Below, piece after piece: positions 1-9,176 of a stretch of DNA of 64,000 bases. Each line of letters begins with the position of its first letter. Position 1 is the stretch's first letter. Source of the stretch: Rhexocercosporidium sp. MPI-PUGE-AT-0058 (lineage: Eukaryota; Ascomycota; Leotiomycetes; Helotiales). Both the position numbers and the translations under genes were made by a program. The DNA lies in assembly GCA_020746875.1 (NCBI GenBank), contig JAGTJL010000027.1, forward strand, positions 463,501 through 527,500, written 5' to 3'. The notes below the pieces were generated by a model. It made no database searches. It was not told where the DNA came from and saw nothing but the letters and a program-made list of their open reading frames with translations.

Positions 1-482
1 ATGGATAAAGTCAGTCGTTCCAATTCCCATCTCTTCTCAAGAGGGAAGGGGGTAACTGGGATAAAGAGCACGCTCCTCATTCTAATCATCACTCCATGCG
101 AACGAGATGCAGATAAGTCCCCTGTGAGCTGACCGCAACTAGAATGTGAGCTGATTTGAGTCATGAGAGCAGTTCATTTTGAGTTCCGTTACAGTGAGAA
201 TATTCTCCACCTCAATAATGTGATTGTCTCGACTCAATCCAGTATCATCCTCGATCTGTGCAACGGATAGGCATCCCGAAAGAACATGAAGAAAATCAAA
301 AGTGAGAGATAGCGTACCCAGCTCCAAGTGACGTGACGGTGTTGTTAACGAAACCACTTGGCTAAAAGGCAACTCCTTATGTGCGATGGTAAGAAGAGAA
401 ACATGGTCTGGGATAGGTGCACACTCTGTTTTTAAGTCGCTTTCGTCAATGTGATCAGGTTGCGAAGGCGAGCTCGGGGGAG

Positions 483-899
483 TCAAAGGCACTGTTTGTA
501 TTGGAAGGGATCTTCGATTGGATACCCGAGGACAGATCGCGACTGAAATCGGGTTGGAGATATGGAAGCTTGGGCTAAAGGTGTAGCAGAAATGCCTGAG
601 GACGGCCAAGATGCGAGTGGTAGCAAGACACTATCATTAGGGAATTGATATCCTTTCTTCCTCTTCGATCTCGATGCCCATTGGGTCCTACCATCTACTG
701 TCTCTTTCAATAGCATAGAAAGGCGACCGAGCTCCCCGTATCGGTCTGACGGAACGTCGACCCAGTCTGGCAAGATCCAACGGGCGTAGAGCCTGCCGTG
801 AGTCCGGGGCATATAGAAGCCGCCGTGGAGGGAGAAGAACAGATTAGTGATCTGGAGTGAGTTGCGGTCAATCAACTGCCTGATCCCTTCGCTCTTCAC
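483..899 (-). CDS. Unrecognised open frame, possibly chance or a gene remnant
   Basis: An open frame of 138 codons on the minus strand. Its first 70 residues (around GGFYMPRTHGRLYARW and DRYGELGRLSMLLKE) look like ordinary protein sequence. A second minus-strand frame, from 609 down to 139, overlaps its end by a frame change and could be its continuation after an intron or an indel. I recognise no family. Its start overlaps, antisense, the beginning of the DUF3723-like frame on the plus strand, so at most one of the two is genuine in the overlap. Low confidence. Confidence 0.2.
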   Translation of the reverse strand: MKSEGIRQLIDRNSLQITNLFFSLHGGFYMPRTHGRLYARWILPDWVDVPSDRYGELGRLSMLLKETVDGRTQWASRSKRKKGYQFPNDSVLLPLASWPSSGISATPLAQASISPTRFQSRSVLGYPIEDPFQYKQCL

Positions 900-2416
900 C
901 TTCTTTGAGGATCTTAAATATCTACAAGCGTTTGCCGACTGCCTGAAGCTTCTGGTGAAGCTGCCGAGCGGATGTACAGTTCGCCGGGCTCTGAAGCAGA
1001 AGTTCCCTTATATGGAGGAGGCAAGCAACCAATATGTTCTCGAGATTCCCGAGTCTACTTTCGTGGCTAGATCCCAGCGGACTGTGGATCGCTTTGATAT
1101 AGGATACCAGCAGTATGGCTTTTTGCGATGCGACACTACAAGGAGATGCCGTCCGAGTCTAAGAAGTCGACCAAAGTCTTGCTCGCCAAGGCTCGCGTCC
1201 AGAAAGCCGACGAGGAGGTCTCATCAAGAGCAGTTCACTTAGCCGATCGGGTAGGGTTTGCATCTGACGAGCTTGAAGCCTTGAAACAACGGTCGCCGGA
1301 CAGGGAGATTGCACGCAACGCTCTGCTGAAGGCTCGGAAGCCTGACCTCTACCAGTACGACGAGGCGGCCTTGGAAGCCCACGTAGCCCAGATCGCGAGA
1401 TTGTTTACAACTGCTACTCTAATTCCTTGGGAGTATTCGGCCCCAGCTCTCGTATCTGACGATCCCAAGGCGGCGGGAAAACGGTGCGGATTTCCAGACG
1501 AGGATGCTCAACAACAGGACAGAAAGCACTTCTTCATACTATACCCACATGCTGAGAGTGAGGAGCAAGGCAAGGAGATCACGTCGTTCTTTGTGCGTCG
1601 ATCTGTCTACTTGGCCTTTTTCGGTAATTCGGCGGACCTCGGTTTGGACAATGGTTTTGGTTTCTCCTCCCCCCACCAAGCGAGAATGAGGAGATGTTAG
1701 AGCGGGAGGACTTGCAAGAAAGATTGGGACAAGCTTTCAAGGCCCAGCAACACTTAGAACAAGAGGAGCAACGTCAGCAGCAACTCAAGGAGCAAAAGCG
1801 AGAAAGGCTAGATGAGGAGAGACAATGACGAGAGACTCGGGAGCGAACGAGGCGGGAGCAAGAGGCAGGGATACAAGGTAACTCCGAGCGGGTCAGGAAA
1901 CGTCACGCGGAAATTATCATGGAGAGTGCTATTGGGAATCAGAGGGGTCTTTCTGCTGCAGCCTTGCAGTCAGGAGACCTTGGAGCAGAGACCACTGCAC
2001 CAAGACCCAGAAGGCGACGGGTAAGGCTATAATCTCTACCATTCATTTCAGCGAGCTCACTTCTGTAGGATTCAACTCCCGTGACTCAGACGCCTGACTC
2101 GGTCTGGATCACGTTCAAGGTCCGGGAACGAGGCGTTAAAAGGACCGCTCAGAGCCTCTATATCCGTTCCTCAGATCCGTCCGAGGCCGAGCGAATAGCA
2201 GTAAAGTACATAAGGAAGAAAGAGCAGATACGTGTATATAATAATGATTTGAATATTTTGACTCCAGATATGTGTTAGCAAGCTGCAATGGCGAACAGAT
2301 GCAACATACTTCTTTTGATACCGGGAAAGCAGCTCGACATCAGAGAAGAGCTAGAGGCCTTTGTCTTACAACTGTTATCTGAATCGGAATCATCAATGGG
2401 GGCCGGCATTAAGTGA
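817..2416 (+). pseudogene. Broken DUF3723-family gene (C-terminal two thirds)
   Basis: I recognise this as a fungal DUF3723 protein from three landmarks: IPSLFTFFEDLKYLQ near 890, WLFAMRHYKEM near 1115, and the C-terminal NILLLIPGKQLDIREEL near 2305. The function of the family is unknown; it is common in accessory regions of filamentous fungi. The reading frame is broken by a one-base shift near 1110 and another near 1690. It also has an in-frame TGA at about 1826 (a CGA-to-TGA change would explain it) and an in-frame TAG just before 2279. A plausible intron runs from about 2021 to 2068. A Gln/Glu/Arg-rich coiled-coil segment spans about 1690-1900. The N-terminal third is missing: the frame is closed just upstream of 817. 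The family call rests on remembered motifs and needs a profile search. Confidence 0.6.
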
Positions 2417-2798
2417 ATGTATCTGTAGTATTAGGTAGAGCATCTCTTGTCAAGACACTATATTTATCTTACATAATATCAATAGATATCCAATCACTTC
2501 TGAATATCTAAACCCCGAGCTAATTAAGACGACATCGGCTACGTCCGCGCTCGAATTTACAAACTGTATAAAGCTCCTTTTCCTAGCAAGAAAAGGCCGA
2601 CGGTCTGGGCATTTATTATTAAACAGTCGTCCCCGGAGGGAAGATCTTAAAGGTTTGATATTTTCACCTGAAGTCTCGGCTCCGAGAATTTATTGATGCT
2701 CGTTTACTGGCATTCTTTGGCGACCCTACCGACGTCGAACCTTGGCGGGCTGCTACGGCAAACATCCCTCCCTTTCCCCCTCCCATCCCCATCCCGTT
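2417..2798. other. Intergenic stretch without recognised genes
   Basis: AT-rich sequence between the DUF3723 remnant and the piggyBac-like element. I see no coding signal or RNA gene in it. Confidence 0.5.
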
Positions 2799-2880
2799 TT
2801 TCAATTCCCTTGTCCTCAATTCCCTTCTCCTCAATTCCCTTGTCCTCGATATCCTGGTCGCGAACTCTCTTGTCCCTGGA
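2799..2880. repeat. 15-bp minisatellite (CAATTCCCTTGTCCT-like)
   Basis: Three clear and about two decayed head-to-tail copies of a 15-bp unit, CAATTCCCTTGTCCT, lie just outside the left end of the piggyBac-like element. Pyrimidine-rich plus strand. Open frames on both strands here follow from the low complexity. Confidence 0.6.
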
Positions 2881-2902
2881 ATATCCTTGCCCCCAAATTC
2901 CT

Positions 2903-4943
2903 TTATTCCATCGTGTGGCAGTCCGACTTTTAGCGCCTTGGCGGCTACCCCACCAAGGTACATGTCAACAAACTATGTAAACAAACGAAATAATTATCAT
3001 TGAATCTCTACCAAAATGCCTCCTAAAGCTGTGCAACAAGTTGTTGCAGATTCCACCGATCCTGCGACTACACGGCCTAACTTAGCCCTAGTCGAAAAGA
3101 CCGGTTCTGGCTTTATACTTATGGATTTACCTCCCTTTTCATCGACTGTTAACTTACCACCTCATATCAAACTTATTGACGCCTGGGAATTATTTTTATT
3201 ATTCTTTCCTGAGGACCAGATCCGGATCATATGCGATAACACGAATGCACGTAAAGATAGGGAGTTTCAGGACCGAATGGAGGCAGATGAACTACCTAAG
3301 CAAGCCCGGATCAACGATTGGAGACCGATAACTGTTGCCGAAGCTTACGGATATATAGGAATACGTATGTATATTGGAATCCATAAAGAAACAAGGCGAG
3401 GCATTATTGGAAGCCAGGTGCTCGAGCGTGGCCGGATCAGAAGGTTGCACCTGTCATGAGCCTTCGAAGGTTCGAGGCTCTGTATACCTCATTCAGGCTT
3501 TGTACTACGGATCCGAACCATGAGTTTGAGGCTGTTTTTGACCGGGTATGCCCTCCCTTTAATAATCCGGGATCTATTCTAATAATTCTTTAGCTAAAAC
3601 CCCTTAATACCCATATTCGAGAGACCTCTCGTAAGCTCTGGACTCCTGGGAGGGATATTACTGTGGATAAAGCTATGGCTCGCTTTCAAGGCTGATCGAA
3701 GGACACATTAAAGATCCTAGGCAAACCGATTGATAAGGGTTATAAGTTCTGGGTCTTAGCAGATCAGGGCTTCTTTTTCGATTGGGTTTTCCACCGAAAA
3801 GGTACAAAAGTGACTGATCCTGCGCGAGGTAGGCTCGGTCCATGGAAAATTACCTAACCTAAAGCACTCGGCACTAACACCTCTTCAGCTGTCGTTGCGC
3901 ACCTTATAAAGAGGCTCCCGAATCATGGTAAAGGCAACATAGTCTACCTTGATAACTTGTTTACGAATATCAAGCTCTTACGATATGGAAGAGAGCGAGG
4001 TTGGGGAGCCACAGGCACGTGCACAGCTAAAAGTAGTATTCTAAAGCGTTTTACTCAAATAAAAGCTGAGGATTCAAAGAAAGACTCGATCTCCTGGGGT
4101 ACCCTCTACACGGAAGCCACCGAAGACAACTTGATTAATATGATGGCCTGGAAAGATAATGCTTTAATACTATCGATGTCGATACATTCTGATGCGAAGA
4201 GGAAGGTCAAGAGGCTACGCAAACGGCCTTTTGAGACCTCTTCTTCAGCTAAGATAGCACGTGTACCTTTTGGGAAATATACTCGTGCCTGGCTTGAGAT
4301 TCCTGAGTACGAAAACGATTTCAACCACCAAATGGGCGCTGTGGATCGAGGGAATCAACCCAAGGCAACGAATACCTTAGAGCGAGTCTGTCTAATGGGT
4401 GGCCATCAATCTCTAGTTATATGGATAGAAGATACAGCGATTACAAACGCTTATAAGCTCAGTTATCATTTTCAGGTGCCGCCAGAAGAGAGGTGGACTG
4501 ACCAAATAATGTTCAGAACAGCGATTATTGACAAATGTTTCGCTATTGCTACTGAGGGCCGCCTAAAACGCAAAAGATCTTTAATATTCGTTGTTGAAGA
4601 TACGCTAGAAAAAGAAGAGCACTCTTTAGAGCGCATAGAGTACAAAAGAGAGTGTGTTATGTGCTTAAAAAAGGGTATATCCCGGGTAGTACGGAGGAAG
4701 GTTTTAGGGGAGCTTTCGACAAATATCCCACCGAATGTGACAGGATCCGGATGCAAGAAATCGTCAATATTTGGCTGTAAAGTCTATATGGTCTCACTTT
4801 GTAAGGACAGCAATTGTTTTACCCGGTATCATAGCAAATAATAGAGATGTTGTGGTTATAGTCTGAATGCCCTCAATTTTTGGTGGGGGATTTGCCTGCC
4901 AAGGCGCTAAAAGTCGGAAGCGAACTGCCACACGATGGGATAA
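2903..4943 (+). mobile_element. piggyBac-like DNA transposon, RIP-damaged, with terminal inverted repeats
   Basis: Inverted ends enclose a piggyBac-type transposase. The left end (about 2903-2943) reads CCATCGTGTGGCAG and continues to CCGACTTTTAGCGCCTTGGC. The right end (about 4900-4943) is its reverse complement with about seven extra bases in the middle. I could not identify the TTAA target duplication usual for the family; the flanks read TTAT-like on both sides. Confidence 0.7.
3016..4841 (+). pseudogene. piggyBac-like transposase (DDE_Tnp_1_7), inactivated
   Basis: The transposase reads in pieces. An N-terminal part (from MPPKAVQQ at 3016) ends with the family-like WRPITVAEAYGYIGI. A frameshift near 3410 follows, then MSLRRFEALYTSFRL. 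The catalytic part has TVDKAMARFQG and GYKFWVLADQGFFFDWVFHRKG, then IVYLDNLFTNIKLLR, and finally YENDFNHQMGAVDRGNQ. Probable introns lie at about 3546-3594 and 3829-3888. An in-frame TGA near 3694 replaces what should be CGA after FQG. A cysteine-containing tail (CVMCLKK) ends at 4841. With a frameshift and a nonsense codon the copy cannot encode an active enzyme. Confidence 0.75.
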
Positions 4944-5449
4944 GGATAGAGTCGCAAAAAATTATCAAAGGCCACGATCTTGATAGTTCTTACGGGTAGG
5001 CTATTCTGGCTCCCACACCTGCCCCACTGGTCACCGACCTCAACCCTCACTTTTGTGATGGCCATCTGTTTAATCTGGCATATACTTAAACACTTCATCC
5101 ATTACTCACCGCTCTTCCCTCCAAATCGACGCAGCGTAGCCATAGTTATGATGTGTTGAAGTTGGGATCACGTTGGGAGTTGCATAGTGGGGTCGGCTTG
5201 ATATTCCAAACTTTTGAGCTAGTACTATTCCTTCACCCTCCTGAAGTCGGTAGAGACTGAAACCCGCGGACGATCGGCCGAGCTTAAACCCTTAGGAACT
5301 CCATACAACGACCGAGCGCTTACTGTCCTTCAGAACCCTCGAAGTTGTGCTGAAGCAGTTAATCACCGTTAAAACTACGTTGGGGTCCCTTACCTCAGTG
5401 GCCATCATTGGCGGCGTCCCTCTTTCACGTATATCAGCATCTCTGGTAA
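4944..5449. other. 3' flank of the micro-exon gene
   Basis: No further gene recognised. This stretch is downstream of the minus-strand secreted-peptide gene and probably holds its 3' untranslated region. A minus-strand open frame covering 5292-5516 only reads through the gene's last intron and terminal exon. Confidence 0.4.
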
Positions 5450-7751
5450 TTACCAGGAATTCAGTGAAATATTTACCTTCTGGAAGCGCATTAGCATAAT
5501 CACGGCCAGCCAGCACTTGGAATTTAGAGGGGAGAACACTTACAGCCTATAAGGCGTATTAGTAATGTGATAGCTAGCAAGCACCTAGAATTCAGAGGGG
5601 AGAACACTTACACACTACAAGGCGCGTTAGTAATATAATAGCTAGCAAGCACCTAAAATTCAGAAGAGAGAACACTTACACCCTGTAAGGCGCGTTAGTA
5701 ATGTAATAGCTAGTAAGCACCTAAAATGTAGAGGGGGAGAACACTTACTGGCTACAAGGTGCGTTAGCATTGTTATAGCTAGCAAGCACTTGGAATTTAG
5801 AGGGGAGAACACTTACATCCTATAAGGCGTATTAGTAATATAATAGCTAATAAGCACTTAGAATTCAGAGGGGAGAACACTTACACCCTATAAGGCGTAT
5901 TAGTAATGTGATAGCTAGCAAGCACCTAGAATTTAGAAGAGCAGAACACTTACTGGCTATAAGGTGTGTTAGTAGTATTACTGCTAGCAAGCACTTGGAA
6001 TTTAGAAGGGAGAACACTTACAATCTATAATATACGTTAGTAATATAATAGCTAATAAGCACTTAAAATTCAGAAAAGAGAATACTTACGCACTATAAGG
6101 CGCGTTAGTGATGTAATAGCTAGCAAGCACTTGGAATTTAGAGGGGAGAACACTTACACCCTATAAGGCACGTTAGTATTGTAATAGCTAATAAGCACTT
6201 ATAATTCAGAAGGGAGAATACTTACACACTACAAGGCGCGTTAGTAATGTAATAGCTAGTAAGCACCTAAAATTCAGAGGGGGGAACACTTACTTCCTAT
6301 AAGTAGTATTAGTAATAAAATAGCTAGTAAGCACTTGGAATTTAAAAGGGAGAATACTTACAACCTATAAGGCGTATTAGTAATGTAATAGCTAGCAAGT
6401 ACTTAGAATTCAAAGGGGAGAACACTTACACACTATAAGGTGCGTTAGTAATATAATAGCTAGTAAGCACCTAAAATTCAGAGGGGAGAACACTTACAGC
6501 CTATAAGGCGCGTTAATATTATAATAGCTAGTAAGCACCTAGAATTCAGAGGGGAGAACACTTACACACTACAAGGCGCGTTAGTAATATAATAGCTAGC
6601 AAGCACCTAAAATTCAGAAAGGAGAACACTTACACCCTGTAAGGCGTATTAATATTATAATAGCTAGCAAGCACTTAGAATTCAGGAGAGAATACTTACT
6701 CGCTATAAGGCATATTAGTATTATTACTGCTAGCAAGCACTTGGAATTTAAAAGGGAGAACACTTACTGGCTATAAGACATATTAATAATGTGATAGCTA
6801 ATAAGTTCCTAGAATTCAAATGGGAGAACACTTACACACTATAAGGTGTATTAGTATTGTGATAGCTAGTAAGCACCTAGAATTCAGAGGGGAGAATACT
6901 TACTTGCTATAAGGCATATTAGTAATGTAATAGCTAATAAGTTCCTAGAATTTAGAGGAGAGAACACTTACACCCTGCTGTAAGGCGTATTAGTAATATA
7001 ATAGCTAGCAAGCACTTAGAATTCAGGAGAGAATACTTACTCGCTATAAGGCATATTAGTATTATTACTACTAGCAAGCACTTGGAATTTAAAGGGGAGA
7101 ACACTTACAAACTATAATATACGTTAGTAATGTAATAGTTAATAAGCACTTAAAATTCAGAAGAGAGAATACTTACACACTATAAGGCGTATTAATAATA
7201 TAATAACTAGTAAGCACTTGGAATTTAGAGGGGAGAATACTTACAATCTATAATATACGTTAATATTATGATAGCTAGCAAGCACTTGAAATTTAGAGAA
7301 GAGAACACTTACTGGCTAAAAGGTGCGTTAGCATTATTATAGCTAATAAACACTTGGAATTCAGAGGGGAGAATACTTACACGCTATAATATACGTTAGT
7401 ATTATAATAGCTAGCAAGCATTCGGAATTTAGAGGAGAGAATACTTACAGTCTATAATGTACGTTAATATTATAATAGCTAGCAAGCACTTGGAATTCAG
7501 AGGGGAGAACACTTACACCCTATAAGGCGTATTAGTAATATAATAGCTAGCAAGCACTTGGAATTCAGAGGGGAGAACACGTACACACTATAAGGCGTAT
7601 TAGCATTGTTATAGCTAACAAGCACTTGGAATTTAGAGGGGAGAACACTTACTTGGCGCTTCGCGAGAGCATGGTTTTCCCGGTCCATTACGTTCGGAGA
7701 ACTAAAGGCTAGAGCACCTAAAGCTAGCGACAAAACGATGAAAAGCTTCAT
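5450..7751 (-). CDS. Secreted cysteine-rich peptide gene with 31 single-codon exons
   Basis: Exon 1 (7653-7751) starts MKLFIVLSLALGALAF, a signal peptide, and ends ALAKRQ, a Lys-Arg kexin-type site; it closes in phase 0 before GTAAGT. Then come 31 units, each an intron of about 65 nt (GTAAGTGTTCTC donor, TACTAAT/TACTAAC branch site, TATAG-like acceptor) followed by exactly three bases. First bases (plus coordinates) of the triplets: Cys 7585, 7177, 6836, 6566, 6430, 6226, 6090, 5612; Gly 7517, 6972, 6634, 6158, 5885, 5680; Pro 7313, 6768, 5954, 5749; Arg 7381, 7041, 6700; Ile 7245, 6022; Ala 6498, 5544; Thr 7449; Phe 7109; Gln 6904; Val 6362; Glu 6294; Asp 5817. No triplet is a stop. Cys spacing is C-x5-C-x4-C-x3-C-x-C-x2-C-x-C-x6-C. 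The last exon (5450-5479) encodes KVNISLNSW and TAA. Predicted total 73 aa, about 41 after kexin cleavage. It would be a secreted disulfide-rich peptide, perhaps an effector or antimicrobial; the function is unknown. No RNA evidence is available to me. Confidence 0.8.
5480..7652 (-). repeat. Tandem array of ~32 intron units, period ~68 bp
   Basis: Head-to-tail repeat of about 68 bp, AT-rich. On the minus strand each unit runs GTAAGTGTTCTC, CTCTAAATTCCAAGTGC, GCTAGCTAT, TACTAAT/C, then CCTTATAG. The most variable positions are the three bases between acceptor AG and donor GT. The 5'-most unit has the donor GTACGT (7579-7584) in place of GTAAGT. Several acceptors are in an alternative ATATTATAG context. 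The last unit (5480-5543) has a different 3' half, with branch-like GCTAATG and acceptor CTTCCAG. Confidence 0.9.
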
Positions 7752-7833
7752 GTTGAAAATATCTGAAAAAACGGTTGAATGATAGTTTGTAATTGTTGAA
7801 GTGAAGTTTGGAAGACACAGGCGGGAAGGTATT

Positions 7834-7846
7834 TCGTTTTCTATAG
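7834..7846 (-). promoter_or_regulatory. TATA-like motif upstream of the micro-exon gene
   Basis: On the minus strand CTATAGAAAA lies about 85-95 bp before the ATG at 7751, and a pyrimidine/AAC-rich leader runs up to the start codon. Position fits a core promoter; no direct evidence. Confidence 0.3.
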
Positions 7847-8034
7847 AGACGAAAAAAAGCTATGATACGAAATGTACATTACAAATACTTCAAAGAATAT
7901 GCCGAAAATGCCGGCCGTTACGCATGGGCACATTGTTACGTCTGTCCAAATACGTGCCATTCGCCCGATACGCCAGAAGCCTTGAGCGCTTTGAAGTTGT
8001 TAAATTCACCAATCGGATTGTTAGGAGTTTAGGC

Positions 8035-8182
8035 GTGTGAAACCGCCACATCCCTTTGATGAAACTTAAAACTCTATCCCCTTAAGCAAACTTTAGCTTC
8101 GGGCGTTTGAGACGTGTGAAACCGCCACATTCCTTTGATGAAACTTAAAACTCTATCCCCTTAAGCAAACTTTAGCTTCGGG
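8035..8182. repeat. Tandem duplication of a 69-bp segment (period 79 bp)
   Basis: Copies at 8035-8103 and 8114-8182 begin GTGTGAAACCGCCACAT and end TTTAGCTTCGGG; I see one difference (CATCCC versus CATTCC). The pair lies about 280-430 bp upstream of the micro-exon gene's start codon and could be part of its control region. Confidence 0.75.
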
Positions 8183-9176
8183 TTTCATCTGCTGACAATT
8201 GATCACTCATAGAGTAGCAGATCTTCAAGAGTATTTCGTTCAAGGCTTCATAGGGGAATGTCAGAACTGGCAGGAGTGCCTTGGTGGTGCAACGCAGCTG
8301 AGGGGTTGCACAAGGCATATTCCTACCATCGCCACCCAGCAGATGCGTAATCTGAAGACGGATGGCTCGGGGAGGGCATTCCATGCATCCGCTATGTATA
8401 GACCAGACATCCATGACCCTCAGAAACGAACATCCTTGGTATTCCCGGCCACAGCGTCACACCTGCCTGATTTGTGTCTCCGAAGCAGGAAATCGGTGCA
8501 TCTCGGCCCCCTAGAGGATCGAAATGCTCGCTGCGCTTGGCCCCCCTTTCCCTTCTCGCGACCGTCGATCAACCCACACCTCAAGCGTATGAAGGCGTGG
8601 TGCGGCAGCGTTAGTTCTGCGTGTAGTGATAGAGTTGGGCATCACTTCTTAGAGTGATGTTGAGAGGTGGATCAACTTCCTCTACGTGTTCTGTGTGGTG
8701 ATGTGTCGTGTGTCGAGATCGAGTGGTCTGGCGTTATCGCCGAGCTTGAAGCTTTAGGGGGGTTGGATGTTAAGTGAAGCTTTCGGTCTCTGGTGAAACG
8801 TGCTGTAAATGCCGTTTGCTGATGGCGTACCGCGGTCTCAGGTTCCTATGTTACTGTAGTACGGAGATTATAGCAAGTACAGAGCAATTTTTATCTCTAC
8901 TGGACAATGAAGGTTGGTGGTATTCCCGGGTCCCTGTGAGCGGGCGGTGTGGTTCTGTTGACCATCGTTCAAAACAAAGCTAAGCGAGGTGGTAAGGTGA
9001 CGACCAAGTGTGGGGATAAACTTCAAGCGAGGTGGTGATGGTAACCTCCCAAAAATCTCACTGTCTAGACTTTGCCTCTATTGCTAGCTACAGTGACAGA
9101 ATGTGTTCAGGGTTTTCTATTGCTAGTCATTATATCCGTAGCCTTTGAATAATATAGAATCTAAAATGTGCAAATA
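8183..9176. other. Stretch without recognised genes
   Basis: Open frames here (such as 8199-8657 plus) show no family resemblance and have antisense frames of similar length. I see no gene I can support. Confidence 0.4.

Noticed and set aside
5480..7652. CRISPR-like array
   Set aside because: Period 68 bp without constant-repeat/variable-spacer division. The variable part is three bases, the constant part is intron-like, and the genome is fungal.
5480..7652. Ordinary non-coding satellite
   Set aside because: Donor, branch and acceptor signals in every unit, exact three-base gaps, no stop triplets, and matching phase with a signal-peptide exon and a terminal exon argue for splicing. Still to be proven by cDNA.
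5450..7751. Naming the peptide a defensin, knottin or toxin
   Set aside because: The cysteine spacing is suggestive of a disulfide-rich fold but fits no family I can name with confidence, and there is no functional evidence.
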